A stretch of DNA of 64,000 bases from Paenibacillus urinalis (GCF_028747985.1 NZ_CP118108.1:5306001-5370000); one strand, 5' to 3'; numbered from the stretch's first letter, positions 43,350 through 52,161 are shown. A program made the numbers and translations. The notes: generated from the letters alone by a model not told the origin.

Positions 43350-44306
43350 TTATTCTGACAGATAAATCGATTGCATAGATCTGATTTTTTGCTGGATAAA
43401 TGCTCTGGCTTCAGCGGGGGCCACTATTTCGACTTCATCCCCGAATTGCCAAATCAAGTCCACGTAGAACTTCATCTCCTCTGCCGCTATTTTCATCGTC
43501 AAGCTTCCGCTCCCATCTGTATTCAGCTGGATGAAGGGTTGAAACCGAGGATTAGATTCCATCAACCACACCCCCTTATTTGTCATTTCAAGCTCGAGTG
43601 TAGACTGTTCCCGATCATCCTGATTAGGCTTATCCAATAAGGTCTTCTGGCTGATGTCTGCAAGGCAAACCATTTGATTGTTGAGCGCAGCGGAAAGAAT
43701 CCGATCAGCTCTAAACTGTCTGATATCCTCCTTAGTGAAACAATATGCCGGACAATACCAATAACCAGAGCTGGCATATAGACCGATCGGCTGAATATCT
43801 CTCTCCGATACACCGCTGCTGGATTTGTACTTGATACTGACTACACTACCGACCATAAGAGCTTTCAGGAGAGTTTGTAGAACTCCAGCTGACATCGATC
43901 GATAAGGACTCCAGAACATAACTCTATTCTTTAGCCGGTCGATTTGTTCCCTTACATCGGCAGGCAAGTAGTGATAGAACTTATGAAGGGCGGAGTCCAC
44001 CCCTTCCCCGAAAGGCAAGGAACCAAAATACTCCATCGACTGGCACGCAAAAAACATCGCAATCGCTTCGCTCTCCGTAAAGCTTATCGGCGGCAGGAGT
44101 CTTTCTTGAAGCAGCCTGTAGCCTCCTCCTCTTCCCTGAACAGAATATACCGGCACCCCGAGTTCGCTGAGCTCCAGCAAATCCCTCGTAATCGTTCGAG
44201 TGGACAGACCGAATTCATCGGCTAGTTCCTTAACGGTAAAAGAAGGTTTGGCGTTGATCCTCATGATCAACTGAATGAGACGCTGCGACTTCTGCAAAGG
44301 GCCCAC
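43350..44306 (-). CDS. WYL-domain transcriptional regulator (YafY-like)
   Basis: A 318-residue regulator. The N-terminal winged HTH (about residues 8-62) includes FTVKELADEFGLSTRTITRDLLELSELGVPVY and GRGGGYRLL. A WYL domain (about 140-220, with SIKYKSSSGVSERDIQPIGLY and GYWYCPAYC) and a WCX-type C-terminal extension follow. WYL domains sense nucleic acids or small ligands. The start is GTG at 44306; a TTG at 44297 is possible. It is divergent from the alpha/beta hydrolase gene, its likely target. Confidence 0.9.
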   Translation of the reverse strand: MGPLQKSQRLIQLIMRINAKPSFTVKELADEFGLSTRTITRDLLELSELGVPVYSVQGRGGGYRLLQERLLPPISFTESEAIAMFFACQSMEYFGSLPFGEGVDSALHKFYHYLPADVREQIDRLKNRVMFWSPYRSMSAGVLQTLLKALMVGSVVSIKYKSSSGVSERDIQPIGLYASSGYWYCPAYCFTKEDIRQFRADRILSAALNNQMVCLADISQKTLLDKPNQDDREQSTLELEMTNKGVWLMESNPRFQPFIQLNTDGSGSLTMKIAAEEMKFYVDLIWQFGDEVEIVAPAEARAFIQQKIRSMQSIYLSE

Positions 44307-44424
44307 CTCGTTTCCTATCGTTTATTTTATTGTATTGCATAAATAAGACATAAACTGTCTTATTTTGGTGATACGATAACTTTAAGAAAAATTTAAACTC
44401 AAAACCAACGGAGGTCTAATTTTG

Positions 44425-45171
44425 ATGATAAAACATTCGCAAGAAAAAGTAGGGTTCGTTTTCATCAACGGGGCGGGCTTAGAGGGTCTTGTTTGGAGTA
44501 AAGTTGTGGAGGAGTTCGAACATCCCTTTTTACTAGCTGAGTATCCTCAGAGGAAAGGTTCCGTGGAATCGAGAAACGGTCTTACTTTGGAGGATTACGT
44601 GACGGAAATGAAAAAACAAGTAGATGGGTGGGGGCCTCACATAATCGTAATCGTTGCCCATTCACTTGGGGGCGCACTTGCTCTTAAACTGGCCTCCTTA
44701 TTGACCGATCGACTAGCGGGGATTGTCGCTGTAGGCGCAGTAATTCCAACGCGGGGCGGTTCATTTTTATCCGCTTTACCTTTTCCCCAACGAGTCATAA
44801 TGTCCATCATGCTGCGTACCATAGGTACGAAACCTCCGGAGTCTATCATCCAATCGGGATTGTGCAACGACCTCCCAGCCGATCAAGCTGCGAAAGTCGT
44901 AAGAGGATTCATTCCGGAATCCAGACGCGTCTATTCCGACCGAGTCAACGTGCCCGTTCCAAGTGTACCAAAGTTATTTGTGAAGCTCACAAAGGATAAG
45001 GAGCTTAGTTCTTCGTTACAAGATAAGATGATCTCAAACTTTGCCCCGCAAGCCGTACGGAGCTTGGATACCGGACATTTACCGATGATTAGCAATCCAG
45101 AAGGTTTGAGGTCGATTCTCGTAGAGTTTGTATCGAATGAACTGAGCTCGCGGATACCGAAACGCGAATAA
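44425..45171 (+). CDS. Alpha/beta hydrolase
   Basis: A 248-residue alpha/beta hydrolase. It starts FVFINGAGLEGLVW (oxyanion region in place of the common HGxG), has nucleophile elbow VAHSLGGALAL (about residue 79) and a C-terminal LDTGHLPMISNPEG carrying the catalytic His (about 213). Pattern and size match small esterase/C-C hydrolase-like proteins in Bacillales. GGAGG lies 10 nt before the ATG at 44425. It is divergent from the WYL regulator. Confidence 0.88.
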   Translation: MIKHSQEKVGFVFINGAGLEGLVWSKVVEEFEHPFLLAEYPQRKGSVESRNGLTLEDYVTEMKKQVDGWGPHIIVIVAHSLGGALALKLASLLTDRLAGIVAVGAVIPTRGGSFLSALPFPQRVIMSIMLRTIGTKPPESIIQSGLCNDLPADQAAKVVRGFIPESRRVYSDRVNVPVPSVPKLFVKLTKDKELSSSLQDKMISNFAPQAVRSLDTGHLPMISNPEGLRSILVEFVSNELSSRIPKRE

Positions 45172-45260
45172 TTTGAAGCCATGCTATGAATCTACATCAT
45201 TTGGTGTTAGCCACTCAATTGAGCGAAGAGCCACTTTTATTTTTTATAGGAAAATTCGCC

Positions 45261-45292
45261 GTCACTTATGGTACGGTTCAACGTATCATAAG
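45261..45292 (+). repeat. Palindromic repeat, copy 1
   Basis: CTTATGGTACG (45265-45275) and CGTATCATAAG (45282-45292) form 11-bp arms with one G-T pair around a 6-nt loop. About 26 nt of it recurs with three substitutions at 48915-48942. It may be an operator or a small dispersed element. Confidence 0.6.
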
Positions 45293-45297
45293 AAATT

Positions 45298-45330
45298 TAA
45301 AGGGCACCTTTGTGAGGGCCCCTTTTGCCT
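45298..45330. terminator. Hairpin terminator between convergent genes
   Basis: AAAGGG-CACC and GGGCCCCTTTT form a stem with T-tract on the plus strand and A-tract on the minus strand. It lies between the alpha/beta hydrolase and the VOC gene. Confidence 0.6.
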
Positions 45331-45355
45331 TAATACATTGGCTTGGTTTAATTCT

Positions 45356-45964
45356 TTAGGCTAATCCATTATCACCCCTTTCCTTTAATGCTTCTTCGAT
45401 CTCCGATGTTAGAACCGCTAATTTTTCCTTATCCGAAACATTCAACTCGACCTTGTTGCGGTTAAATACCGACAATGCCTTAGCTGCTATTTCGGGACTT
45501 TCCTTCGAATGCAGCAAATCGTAAATAACCGCGAACGACTCGGCAAGCTGTTCGTCATCAAGCGTACGCATTGTAATCGTATCTCCATTGTTGGGTGTGC
45601 CGAAATAAAATGTATTACCTGAAGGGTCACAAAGAGTAAACCGCCTGTCCTCTTTTAATTCTCTCACCTTCGAAATGCGGGGAAATCCTGTTCGCAGAAC
45701 TTTTCTCCATGCGCTTTTCATATTGCCGCAGAACTCCGCATTCAAGCTGTCGACGTCTTCAACCTCAATGAACACCATGCTCGCGTTGGCGCTGGGGTCG
45801 TTTTTTTTACTGCCCCAAAAAAGTAAGTTTACGTCCTCGTAGCGTACAGCGGCATACGCATATGGGGATTTATCCTTAGTGGTTATTGTAAAGCCGATGC
45901 TCTCATAAAACTCACACTGTTCATCAATGCTCACGCAAGGCAATATAGGAATGATTTTGCTCAA
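45356..45964 (-). CDS. VOC family protein, bleomycin-resistance-like
   Basis: A 202-residue protein. Residues 1-125 form a VOC fold (IIPILPCVSIDEQCEFYESIGF, ASMVFIEVEDVDSLNAEF, RRFTLCDPSGNTFYFG), like bleomycin-binding/glyoxalase proteins. A helical tail of about 75 residues (QLAESFAVIYDLLHSKE...LTSEIEEALKERG) is unusual for the family. The start is TTG at 45964 with GGAGGAG at 5 nt. Function unknown. Confidence 0.83.
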   Translation of the reverse strand: MSKIIPILPCVSIDEQCEFYESIGFTITTKDKSPYAYAAVRYEDVNLLFWGSKKNDPSANASMVFIEVEDVDSLNAEFCGNMKSAWRKVLRTGFPRISKVRELKEDRRFTLCDPSGNTFYFGTPNNGDTITMRTLDDEQLAESFAVIYDLLHSKESPEIAAKALSVFNRNKVELNVSDKEKLAVLTSEIEEALKERGDNGLA

Positions 45965-46144
45965 ATGATCTCCTCCAGTTTTACGCCGAAGTTCGGCGAT
46001 CTTTGGTTTTTTTGACTTTCACTCCTATCGTACAATATTAATGCAAATGATTAGGTTTGAATAAATCAGCCTTTATAATATAGGCTATAATTAAATAAAG
46101 TAGTCATGTGCTTTAAGGTTGAATTACAAGGGGTTGAAAGTTTG

Positions 46145-46864
46145 ATGAATGGCCGTGATATAGCTAAAAAGTTGAATATCAGCACGAGCGCATTGAAGCA
46201 TTACGAAGCATGGGGGTTAATTCCTACAGTCGAAAGAGCATCGAATGGTTACCGAATATATACACAGGAGCATGAATCGTATTTCCAATGCATTCGCGCC
46301 TTAAAATCAGGATTTGGTATGGATCTGGTCAAGGAAGTCATGCCACGCATCGTCAAGGGGGAGAGGCTTGATGCTCTATGGTTAATAAATAAAGCACAAG
46401 TGGACCTGCATGCCGAGAAGCTAACGGTTCAAAGAACAGTCGAGATGCTTGATTTAAGAGAGCTTACTGATCTTCCACTCAACCGCAGCAAACCGTTTTT
46501 TACGATTGGAGAAGTGGCGAGAGAGGCCAACATATCTGCATCCGCAATTCGACATTGGGAGAAAGAAGGATTAATTAAATCTGAACGGCACAAAGAGAGC
46601 GGGTTTCGCATTTATAGCCCGTCCGATGTCCGAAAGATTCTGATCATTCGTACCGTTCAGAGAGTGGTTTATTCCTTGGATGTTGTTCGTGAAGTATTGT
46701 CGGATCTTGATAACCATAACGTTGCTCAGGCTAAAGAAATTGCTCTTAAGTCTTTACAATACATTGACCATACACTCGTAGAGCAAGTACGAGGAATTTC
46801 TTATTTGCAGAAGCTTTTTGACATTCTTACTAACCGTGCCTCAGCACCGGTAAATTCAAACTAA
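46145..46864 (+). CDS. Double MerR-domain transcriptional regulator, second example
   Basis: A 239-residue protein with tandem MerR-type DNA-binding domains: RDIAKKLNISTSALKHYEAWGLI (about residues 4-27) with wing RASNGYRIY, and TIGEVAREANISASAIRHWEKEGLI (about 120-144) with wing KESGFRIY. This is the same architecture as the regulator at 8776-9534. No coupled transporter lies beside this copy. I chose the ATG at 46145 (MNGRDI); AAGGGG lies 11 nt upstream, and upstream in-frame starts exist. Confidence 0.82.
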   Translation: MNGRDIAKKLNISTSALKHYEAWGLIPTVERASNGYRIYTQEHESYFQCIRALKSGFGMDLVKEVMPRIVKGERLDALWLINKAQVDLHAEKLTVQRTVEMLDLRELTDLPLNRSKPFFTIGEVAREANISASAIRHWEKEGLIKSERHKESGFRIYSPSDVRKILIIRTVQRVVYSLDVVREVLSDLDNHNVAQAKEIALKSLQYIDHTLVEQVRGISYLQKLFDILTNRASAPVNSN

Positions 46865-47010
46865 ATTTTGCTCTACTTGTGAGAAGGTTCAGCTTAACGG
46901 TCATAACGGCGAAAAGGACATACAGAGATTATAATAATCATGTATAGAGTGCTTGGGGTCATTTGGCTAGCGATATGTATCTTCCATATGAATAAATAGA
47001 GGTGACACAC

Positions 47011-47865
47011 TTGAAAATGAATCGTTCCTCATCCGCATTGGGTGACTTCCTTAAATCGCGCAGAGAACGGCTACAGCCTTCAGAGGCCGGGATTCAGCCG
47101 CTGCCCGGACGAAGACGCACTCCGGGGCTTCGAAGAGAAGAAGTCTCTTATCTTGCCCATATGAGCGTGACTTACTATACCTGGCTGGAACAAGGCAAGG
47201 AGGTTAATCCTTCGCCGGAAGTGCTGCTAGGTATCAGCAAAGCGCTTCAGCTTGACGAAGACGAGCAGAAGCATCTGTTCGATCTAGCCAATGTAGATTT
47301 GGCGAGTTTCATCATAGTGCCAAATAACGGGGGGCCGGATACGACAGTTTTGCAGAAAATTGTAGATCAACTGCATTATCCTTCTTTTATCACAGACGAA
47401 GGGACGGATATTATCGCCTGGAATCGGGCGGCAGAACTGATTGTAGCCGATTTCGGCAATCTGCCGGACAACGAACGGAATATGATGAACATTATGTTTT
47501 TACAGCCGGATTATCGCAGCAGACTGGTAAATTGGGAAGGCTTTGCCCGATACGCTGTAGCCGTTCTGCGAGCAGGCTTTGATCTTTACAAGAACAACCC
47601 GTTATATATGGAACGGTTTGAACGCTTGAGGCGGGAAAGCGCCGAGTTCGTACATTTCTGGGAGCTATATGAAATTAAGCAAAAACGCGTAGCCACCGCT
47701 TTATTCCGTGTTCCTGGCGCACAGGAGATGGAGTTCAAGCTCCATTCCGCGGGTGTAATCGATAATGACCCGGGACTGCACTGGTGTTTCTTTGTTCCGG
47801 TGCCCGGATCAGGTACGGAGGAGAGATTATTACGTTTACTTGAGCAGGACAGGCAGCTATCGTAG
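47011..47865 (+). CDS. XRE regulator with MmyB-like ligand-binding domain
   Basis: A 284-residue regulator. The N-terminal HTH begins ALGDFLKSRRERLQPSEAG and contains RRRTPGLRREEVSYLAHMSVTYYTWLEQG, the very conserved MmyB-class signature. Residues about 105-275 are the MmyB ligand domain (PSFITDEGTDIIAWNRAAE, LRRESAEFVHFWELYEI), which binds fatty-acid-like ligands in characterised members. The TTG at 47011 has GAGG at a suitable distance; the ATG at 47017 is the alternative. Genes of this type often control a neighbouring SDR, as here. Confidence 0.9.
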   Translation: MKMNRSSSALGDFLKSRRERLQPSEAGIQPLPGRRRTPGLRREEVSYLAHMSVTYYTWLEQGKEVNPSPEVLLGISKALQLDEDEQKHLFDLANVDLASFIIVPNNGGPDTTVLQKIVDQLHYPSFITDEGTDIIAWNRAAELIVADFGNLPDNERNMMNIMFLQPDYRSRLVNWEGFARYAVAVLRAGFDLYKNNPLYMERFERLRRESAEFVHFWELYEIKQKRVATALFRVPGAQEMEFKLHSAGVIDNDPGLHWCFFVPVPGSGTEERLLRLLEQDRQLS

Positions 47866-47961
47866 ACTGTTACTCCCATTAATAGAATAGACGTGCTGTG
47901 GCTAGCACCCTCTAGTTGTTTGTATGATTCAGTGGATGACAACGAATGGAGGGTGTTTAGC

Positions 47962-48828
47962 ATGCAAACTTGGTTCATTACAGGAGCATCAGGAGGATTG
48001 GCTTCACGTATAACTCGCCGGTTGCTTGATCGAGGGGACCGTGTAGCCGCAACGGTACGTAAGCCTGGGGTGCTGGATGATCTGCAGGCACAGTATGGCT
48101 CACAACTTTGGCAGGCTAATTTAGATCTGACAAACTTTCAAGAGATTGCTGAGGTGGTGGAACGCGCATTTTTAGAACTGGGTACGATCGACGTGTTTGT
48201 CAATAATGCAGCCTATGGCTTGTATGGCGCAGTGGAAGAAGCAAGCGACAGGCAAATTGAGCACCAGTTTATGACCAATGTGCTTGGATCCCTACGTGCA
48301 GCGCGTGCAGTCCTGCCCTTCTTCCGTAAGCAGGGCGGCGGTCACATGGTACAGATTTCGAGTATGGCGGGTCATTATTCGATTCCGGGTATGGGGCTGT
48401 ATTGCTCTTCGAAATGGGCGGTCGAAGGAGTCTTTGAAGCACTCGCTAAGGAAGTGGCTCCGTTCAATATTAAGACTACAATAGTGGAGCCCGGCGGAAT
48501 TCGAACGAATTTCATTACAAGCAACGCCGTATTCGGCGAGCGGATGGACGAGTACCGGGATACGGAGGCAGGTCAATTCGTTAGCCTGATGAAGGGGGAA
48601 CTACCAGGTATAGATATGAGCATGTTTAATCAAATGGTTGTCGGCGATCCAGATAAAATGGCGCAGCATATTATCCGCCGTGTGGATCAGGGAGAGGGTC
48701 CGATACGTATGGCGCTGGGCAGTGACGCCTATGAGCAAATCCGGGCAGCCCTTCTAGACAGACTGGCTGCTCTGGAAGCACAGAAAGAGCTGGCTTATTC
48801 CACTGATTCAGATGATGTGGTGAAATAA
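47962..48828 (+). CDS. Short-chain dehydrogenase, MmyB-regulator partner
   Basis: A 288-residue SDR. The cofactor motif is ITGASGGLAS (about residues 7-16), NNAAYG (about 84), Ser in ISSMAG and catalytic YCSSKWAVEG (about 150-159). The long C-terminal part (PGGIRTNFITSNAVFGE, DQGEGPIRMALGSDAYEQI) is typical of the YusZ/YqjQ-like reductases. The ATG at 47962 has GGAGGG upstream. It lies 96 bp after the MmyB-type regulator on the same strand. Confidence 0.9.
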   Translation: MQTWFITGASGGLASRITRRLLDRGDRVAATVRKPGVLDDLQAQYGSQLWQANLDLTNFQEIAEVVERAFLELGTIDVFVNNAAYGLYGAVEEASDRQIEHQFMTNVLGSLRAARAVLPFFRKQGGGHMVQISSMAGHYSIPGMGLYCSSKWAVEGVFEALAKEVAPFNIKTTIVEPGGIRTNFITSNAVFGERMDEYRDTEAGQFVSLMKGELPGIDMSMFNQMVVGDPDKMAQHIIRRVDQGEGPIRMALGSDAYEQIRAALLDRLAALEAQKELAYSTDSDDVVK

Positions 48829-48858
48829 TTTTAAGAATTCGACATCCACAGCAACTGA

Positions 48859-48899
48859 TATGCTCCTCTGCAAGTAGCCGGTACTTACAGGGGAGCATA
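48859..48899 (+). terminator. Terminator after the SDR gene
   Basis: TATGCTCC pairs with GGAGCATA, with an inner CTCTG/CAGG and TAC-rich loop, followed by AATTAAAAACTTT. The T-tract is poor, so it could be another kind of hairpin. Confidence 0.55.
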
Positions 48900-48914
48900 A
48901 TTAAAAACTTTCCG

Positions 48915-48945
48915 TTACTTATGATACGGTTCACCGTATCATCTT
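48915..48945 (+). repeat. Palindromic repeat, copy 2
   Basis: ATGATACGG (48921-48929) and CCGTATCAT (48934-48942) are perfect 9-bp arms around TTCA. The flanking GTTACTT matches GTCACTT of the copy at 45261. Both copies are in the same orientation downstream of plus-strand genes. Confidence 0.6.
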
Positions 48946-49027
48946 AAAGGCGAAATTCCTTGTGACGCTGCACTCTAAATAATCCCCCCCTTTGGGTGGG
49001 CTCCATCGTAGTATATCCGTAAACAAA

Positions 49028-49072
49028 AAAGAGGGTTGAAACGATACAATGTACCATTTCAACTCCCTTAAC
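49028..49072. terminator. Long hairpin, possible terminator
   Basis: GAGGGTTGAAA pairs with TTTCAACTCCC, preceded by a run of A. On the minus strand it follows the 3' exon fragment and has a T-tract, so it probably ends that transcript. Confidence 0.6.
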
Positions 49073-49133
49073 CGAGGGCTACATGACCTTTCCCCCATTT
49101 GATGTTATAGCCTGCAATCGGATTTTTCAGTAT

Positions 49134-49379
49134 TTACTGATTTGGCAAGGCGTGACTCTTTAACCAACTGTCTGATACTAAGTAAATACTCATGCGAATT
49201 AGCAGTCGCAGCTTCTCCAGGAATCGGAGCAGACTGTTGTAAATCTTTTGGAAGGATTCGGCTCTGTCACTAGTTGAACCCCTGCCGCTAAAGTCAAACG
49301 CAGTAATCCAAGAAGTTAAATGATCCAACCAAATCCTCTTTGTAGCTATTTCAAGTAACCCTGGACAACTTATATTCCT
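49134..49379 (-). pseudogene. Unidentified coding fragment, 3' exon of the group II intron
   Basis: From the intron's 3' end one minus-strand frame is open: NISCPGLLEIATKRIWLDHL, then TSWITAFDFSGRGSTSDRAE, ending KSHALPNQ-stop, about 80 residues. Its first part would continue from an exon upstream of the intron, but the sequence on the other side is a terminator, so no full gene is reconstructed. I do not recognise a family. It may be the tail of a lost mobile-element gene or non-coding. Confidence 0.3.
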
Positions 49380-50074
49380 AGAGTAAAGGGCAGAGATTTT
49401 CTACCCCTCCTCATCAAACCGTACGTGAGGTTTTCCCTCATACGGCTTTCCGATGTTCTTCCTTCATGTGCGTGCTGCAGTTACTGCATTGGCTACATGA
49501 CATAGCTTCTCTTGGAGTTATTGAGCGTTTTCCTTGCGTGTCGTTAGCCCTTTGGGCATTCACGAACTCGTACCTCCTTGATTAGTTCGAACAAAGCAAG
49601 GCTCCTTCCCTCCCGGAGGTTGTGTTGTCCTGCGTTCCTCGGTAGTATGAGCCCCTCGGACTCCCTTCCTGCAGACAATTCACTTCGCATTTCGTGCTTA
49701 TAGAGCGTCTCTTTACGGTTTCAAAAAAAATCCCGTGCAGGGGAGGGTCTCTCCAGTTCACTGCATCCTCTTTCATTCCATGCCGATCCCCTCTTCGCTG
49801 TCACTCCAAGTTCATAACAGCTTCCATGGCCTTCATCTATATACCCAAGATTCGGCTTCCTCTTCTCCCTCTTGCGAGGCCTTTTTGACGACGCGGCAGG
49901 ATTCACTTCATGTTACGGCCTGACATGTTGCTCGCCCTGTCTCTGACAGGTACTTTGGTCGATTCGCTTTTACGCACAGATTTCGCCATACGCAAGAATC
50001 CTAACTACACGGGGGCTTGGCCCCTCCCGTGACCGGACTTTCACCGGCTAGAAGATGCGTGCTTGGCTGGGCAC
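49380..50074 (-). mobile_element. ORF-less group II intron
   Basis: On the minus strand the element starts GTGCCCAGCC (consensus GUGYG), with the domain I block GCCGGTGAAAGTCCGGT soon after. Close to its end is a complete 34-nt domain V (49416-49449): AAGCCGTATG, loop GGGAAAACC, ACGTACGGTTT, including the catalytic AGC triad. A domain VI-like hairpin (GGGGTAGA/TCTGCCCT) and the 3' end near 49380 follow. The total is about 695 nt, the size of the ribozyme alone. No reverse transcriptase/maturase frame exists anywhere inside, so splicing or mobility would need a maturase in trans. Ends are accurate to a few nucleotides. Confidence 0.82.
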
Positions 50075-50081
50075 GCTTTAC

Positions 50082-50110
50082 AAAAAAGAAACCGCCTTAT
50101 AAAATAGGCG
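50082..50110 (-). terminator. Terminator hairpin upstream of the intron
   Basis: On the minus strand CGCCT...AGGCG (CGCCTATTTTATAAGGCG) is followed by GTTTCTTTTTT. The intron's 5' end lies about 18 nt after the stem, recalling group IIC introns that target terminators. The rest of 50111-50285 shows no gene. Confidence 0.65.
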
Positions 50111-50285
50111 ATCTCACTAAAGGAACAGTGACTTTATATTAGATACGTTTATTAGTACCTAAACCCATAATATTCACAATTTTTAAGCAGCAAAGTTTCC
50201 TCCTCTACTAAATATAGTGGGTAAATCGACATAATTGCCCATGATATGGTACTATAGTAGCAAAGATTGTGGGAGGCCTGTATTA

Positions 50286-52064
50286 ATGATAGATCGTTTA
50301 TTATTGAATGAGGCGGCTTATTTTTATCGTAGTTCAGGCAGACTTACTTCAACTCTCATCAATACAGTTTTTCAGTCAGTTGCCAAAAATAAAACTGGAC
50401 GTTTCGTGTATAAAGTTGTAAACGAAACAAAGAATTATGGAAATAAAGTTATCAACTTTTCATTGTGCATATTTAAAACGAAAGGAAAGCCTAGCTTCTT
50501 AGATTCAGAAGGTACTGAGGAAGAGCAAAAATATTCTTACGTATTACTGATACATTATTCTAACATGTTGATTGTTAGCAAGAAAAACGCCAGTGGTGTA
50601 GAGAGGCTTCTTTCGGAGTACATAAACGAAATTGATTATGTCACCATCTCACGATTGTTTCTTAGTGACAGGGCATTTTTCGAGAAGTTTTCAATGTCAA
50701 ATATGGATGTTAGCGACAATGCGGTAAGAAGAAGAAATATTGAAGCTATTGACCTTAAGAGTTCATTTTCGCCTATATACGCTAGCAAGTACATTTTAAA
50801 TTCCATCAGAATAAAAGACCAGGATAGCAATAGGATTACACTTGCTTTAAATACCTCAAAAATAAATCGATTGGGTAAGAAGGGGTCTTTTGAGGATTAC
50901 CTACAGTGGGTCATTCAGGTAGTGGATAAAATTGAGAATTTCCAACCGCAGGAGAGCTACTTGGACAACTTCTCCACTCCTATAAAAGTTCAAGAGACCT
51001 TAGGTCGACTTGTTCCCACAAGTATTCTTTTCCACTTTGGAGAGTTATTAGATCAATTAGATAGGGGCGATGTTGAACGTATTGAGTACCGAGTCGACGA
51101 ACAAAAAATACGTTCCATTGATTTTCAGCATTTTATAGGCTCCTTTAATACTTTTTGCGAAGTTAGTGTTAATGAAGTTGAAGGAACCGAACGAGCTATA
51201 TATCGGGTAACAAACCCCATCGATAAAAGATTGCAATTAAAGAAACTTAAAAGTTCCATGAGAATCAGCTCGTCTAAGCTAAAAAACATCTACATTGTTT
51301 ATGCCACATCCGAAATAAGACTCATTGACTACATAAATAACACGCAAAGTTTTATAGTAACATTTTCTGAGTTTGATGTTGTATATACAAACAAAAGGTT
51401 GTTTAAAGACAACAAACTACTTGCAAATTTGGACACTTTTATAAATGTTTTAGAAGAGTATCCAGCGCTTGGAAGTATCCTTTCAGAAAAAGGAACCGTT
51501 GAAGCAAATATGTCTCGATTTGAGAGTAATACTCTCTTCGACTTTGTTGATTCAGTCCTAGCACTTGACTCGGATTATCTATTTTGTGACGACCTTGGAA
51601 ATGAATTTGCTGACTTTATCTCCATTTATAATCAAAGAAGCGTTTGTTTTTATCATGCAAAGTATGCATCATCCCAATTTTCAGCTAGCGACTTCCAAGT
51701 TGTAATTGCTCAAGCATTAAAAAATATAGGGAACATGATTCCATCAAGCGCCCAACTTGAACAGAAAAGAGAACGTTGGAATTCTCTATACTCGAGGTCT
51801 AATATTGCAATGATGCGGAAAGGAGACAGCGTTGAGAATGGAATTGTAAGCTTCACAAAAACGCTGAATCATCCTAACGCAACAAGTCATATATACATCG
51901 TAGTAAACTATATTTCAAAAAGTAGAGTTATATCTGAGCTCAATGAGTTAAGAAAAGGTGGTAACACTTCGGCACAAACTATTCAACTGTTTTGGCTACT
52001 CTCATCCTTTATTTCTACGTGTAAAGAGTTGGGGTTCCAAGCTCATATAACCTGCAAACCTTAA
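50286..52064 (+). CDS. Uncharacterised 592-residue protein with nuclease-like motif, defence-island type
   Basis: No family is recognised with confidence. The start is ATG at 50286 behind GGGAGG; upstream in-frame codons lack a site. There is no signal peptide or membrane segment. Near residues 428-485 the sequence reads YLFCDDLGNEFADFISIYNQ, RSVCFYHAKYA and SASDFQVVIAQALKNIGNM. The spacing E-x-ADF ... FYHAK fits the core of PD-(D/E)xK-type nucleases, with His in the position before xK, and a similar HAK-plus-helix pattern is seen in sporadic defence proteins. A weaker repeat-like N-terminal half (residues 1-300) has no visible motif. It has its own strong terminator and sits directly before a DNA methyltransferase/restriction pair. 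AT-rich codon use, like the rest of the island, suggests transfer. Confidence 0.6.
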   Translation: MIDRLLLNEAAYFYRSSGRLTSTLINTVFQSVAKNKTGRFVYKVVNETKNYGNKVINFSLCIFKTKGKPSFLDSEGTEEEQKYSYVLLIHYSNMLIVSKKNASGVERLLSEYINEIDYVTISRLFLSDRAFFEKFSMSNMDVSDNAVRRRNIEAIDLKSSFSPIYASKYILNSIRIKDQDSNRITLALNTSKINRLGKKGSFEDYLQWVIQVVDKIENFQPQESYLDNFSTPIKVQETLGRLVPTSILFHFGELLDQLDRGDVERIEYRVDEQKIRSIDFQHFIGSFNTFCEVSVNEVEGTERAIYRVTNPIDKRLQLKKLKSSMRISSSKLKNIYIVYATSEIRLIDYINNTQSFIVTFSEFDVVYTNKRLFKDNKLLANLDTFINVLEEYPALGSILSEKGTVEANMSRFESNTLFDFVDSVLALDSDYLFCDDLGNEFADFISIYNQRSVCFYHAKYASSQFSASDFQVVIAQALKNIGNMIPSSAQLEQKRERWNSLYSRSNIAMMRKGDSVENGIVSFTKTLNHPNATSHIYIVVNYISKSRVISELNELRKGGNTSAQTIQLFWLLSSFISTCKELGFQAHITCKP

Positions 52065-52161
52065 GAATATCACATATAAAAGTTGCCCCCTTCCCAGCAG
52101 AACGAACGTTCGCGTCTTTCTTGACAAAACTCTATCTATGGATTATGCTAATACCAACGTG

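Noticed and set aside
49582..49776. A 64-codon minus-strand frame inside the group II intron as a maturase remnant
   Set aside because: The translation shows none of the reverse-transcriptase, X or endonuclease motifs; the sequence is better explained as ribozyme domains.
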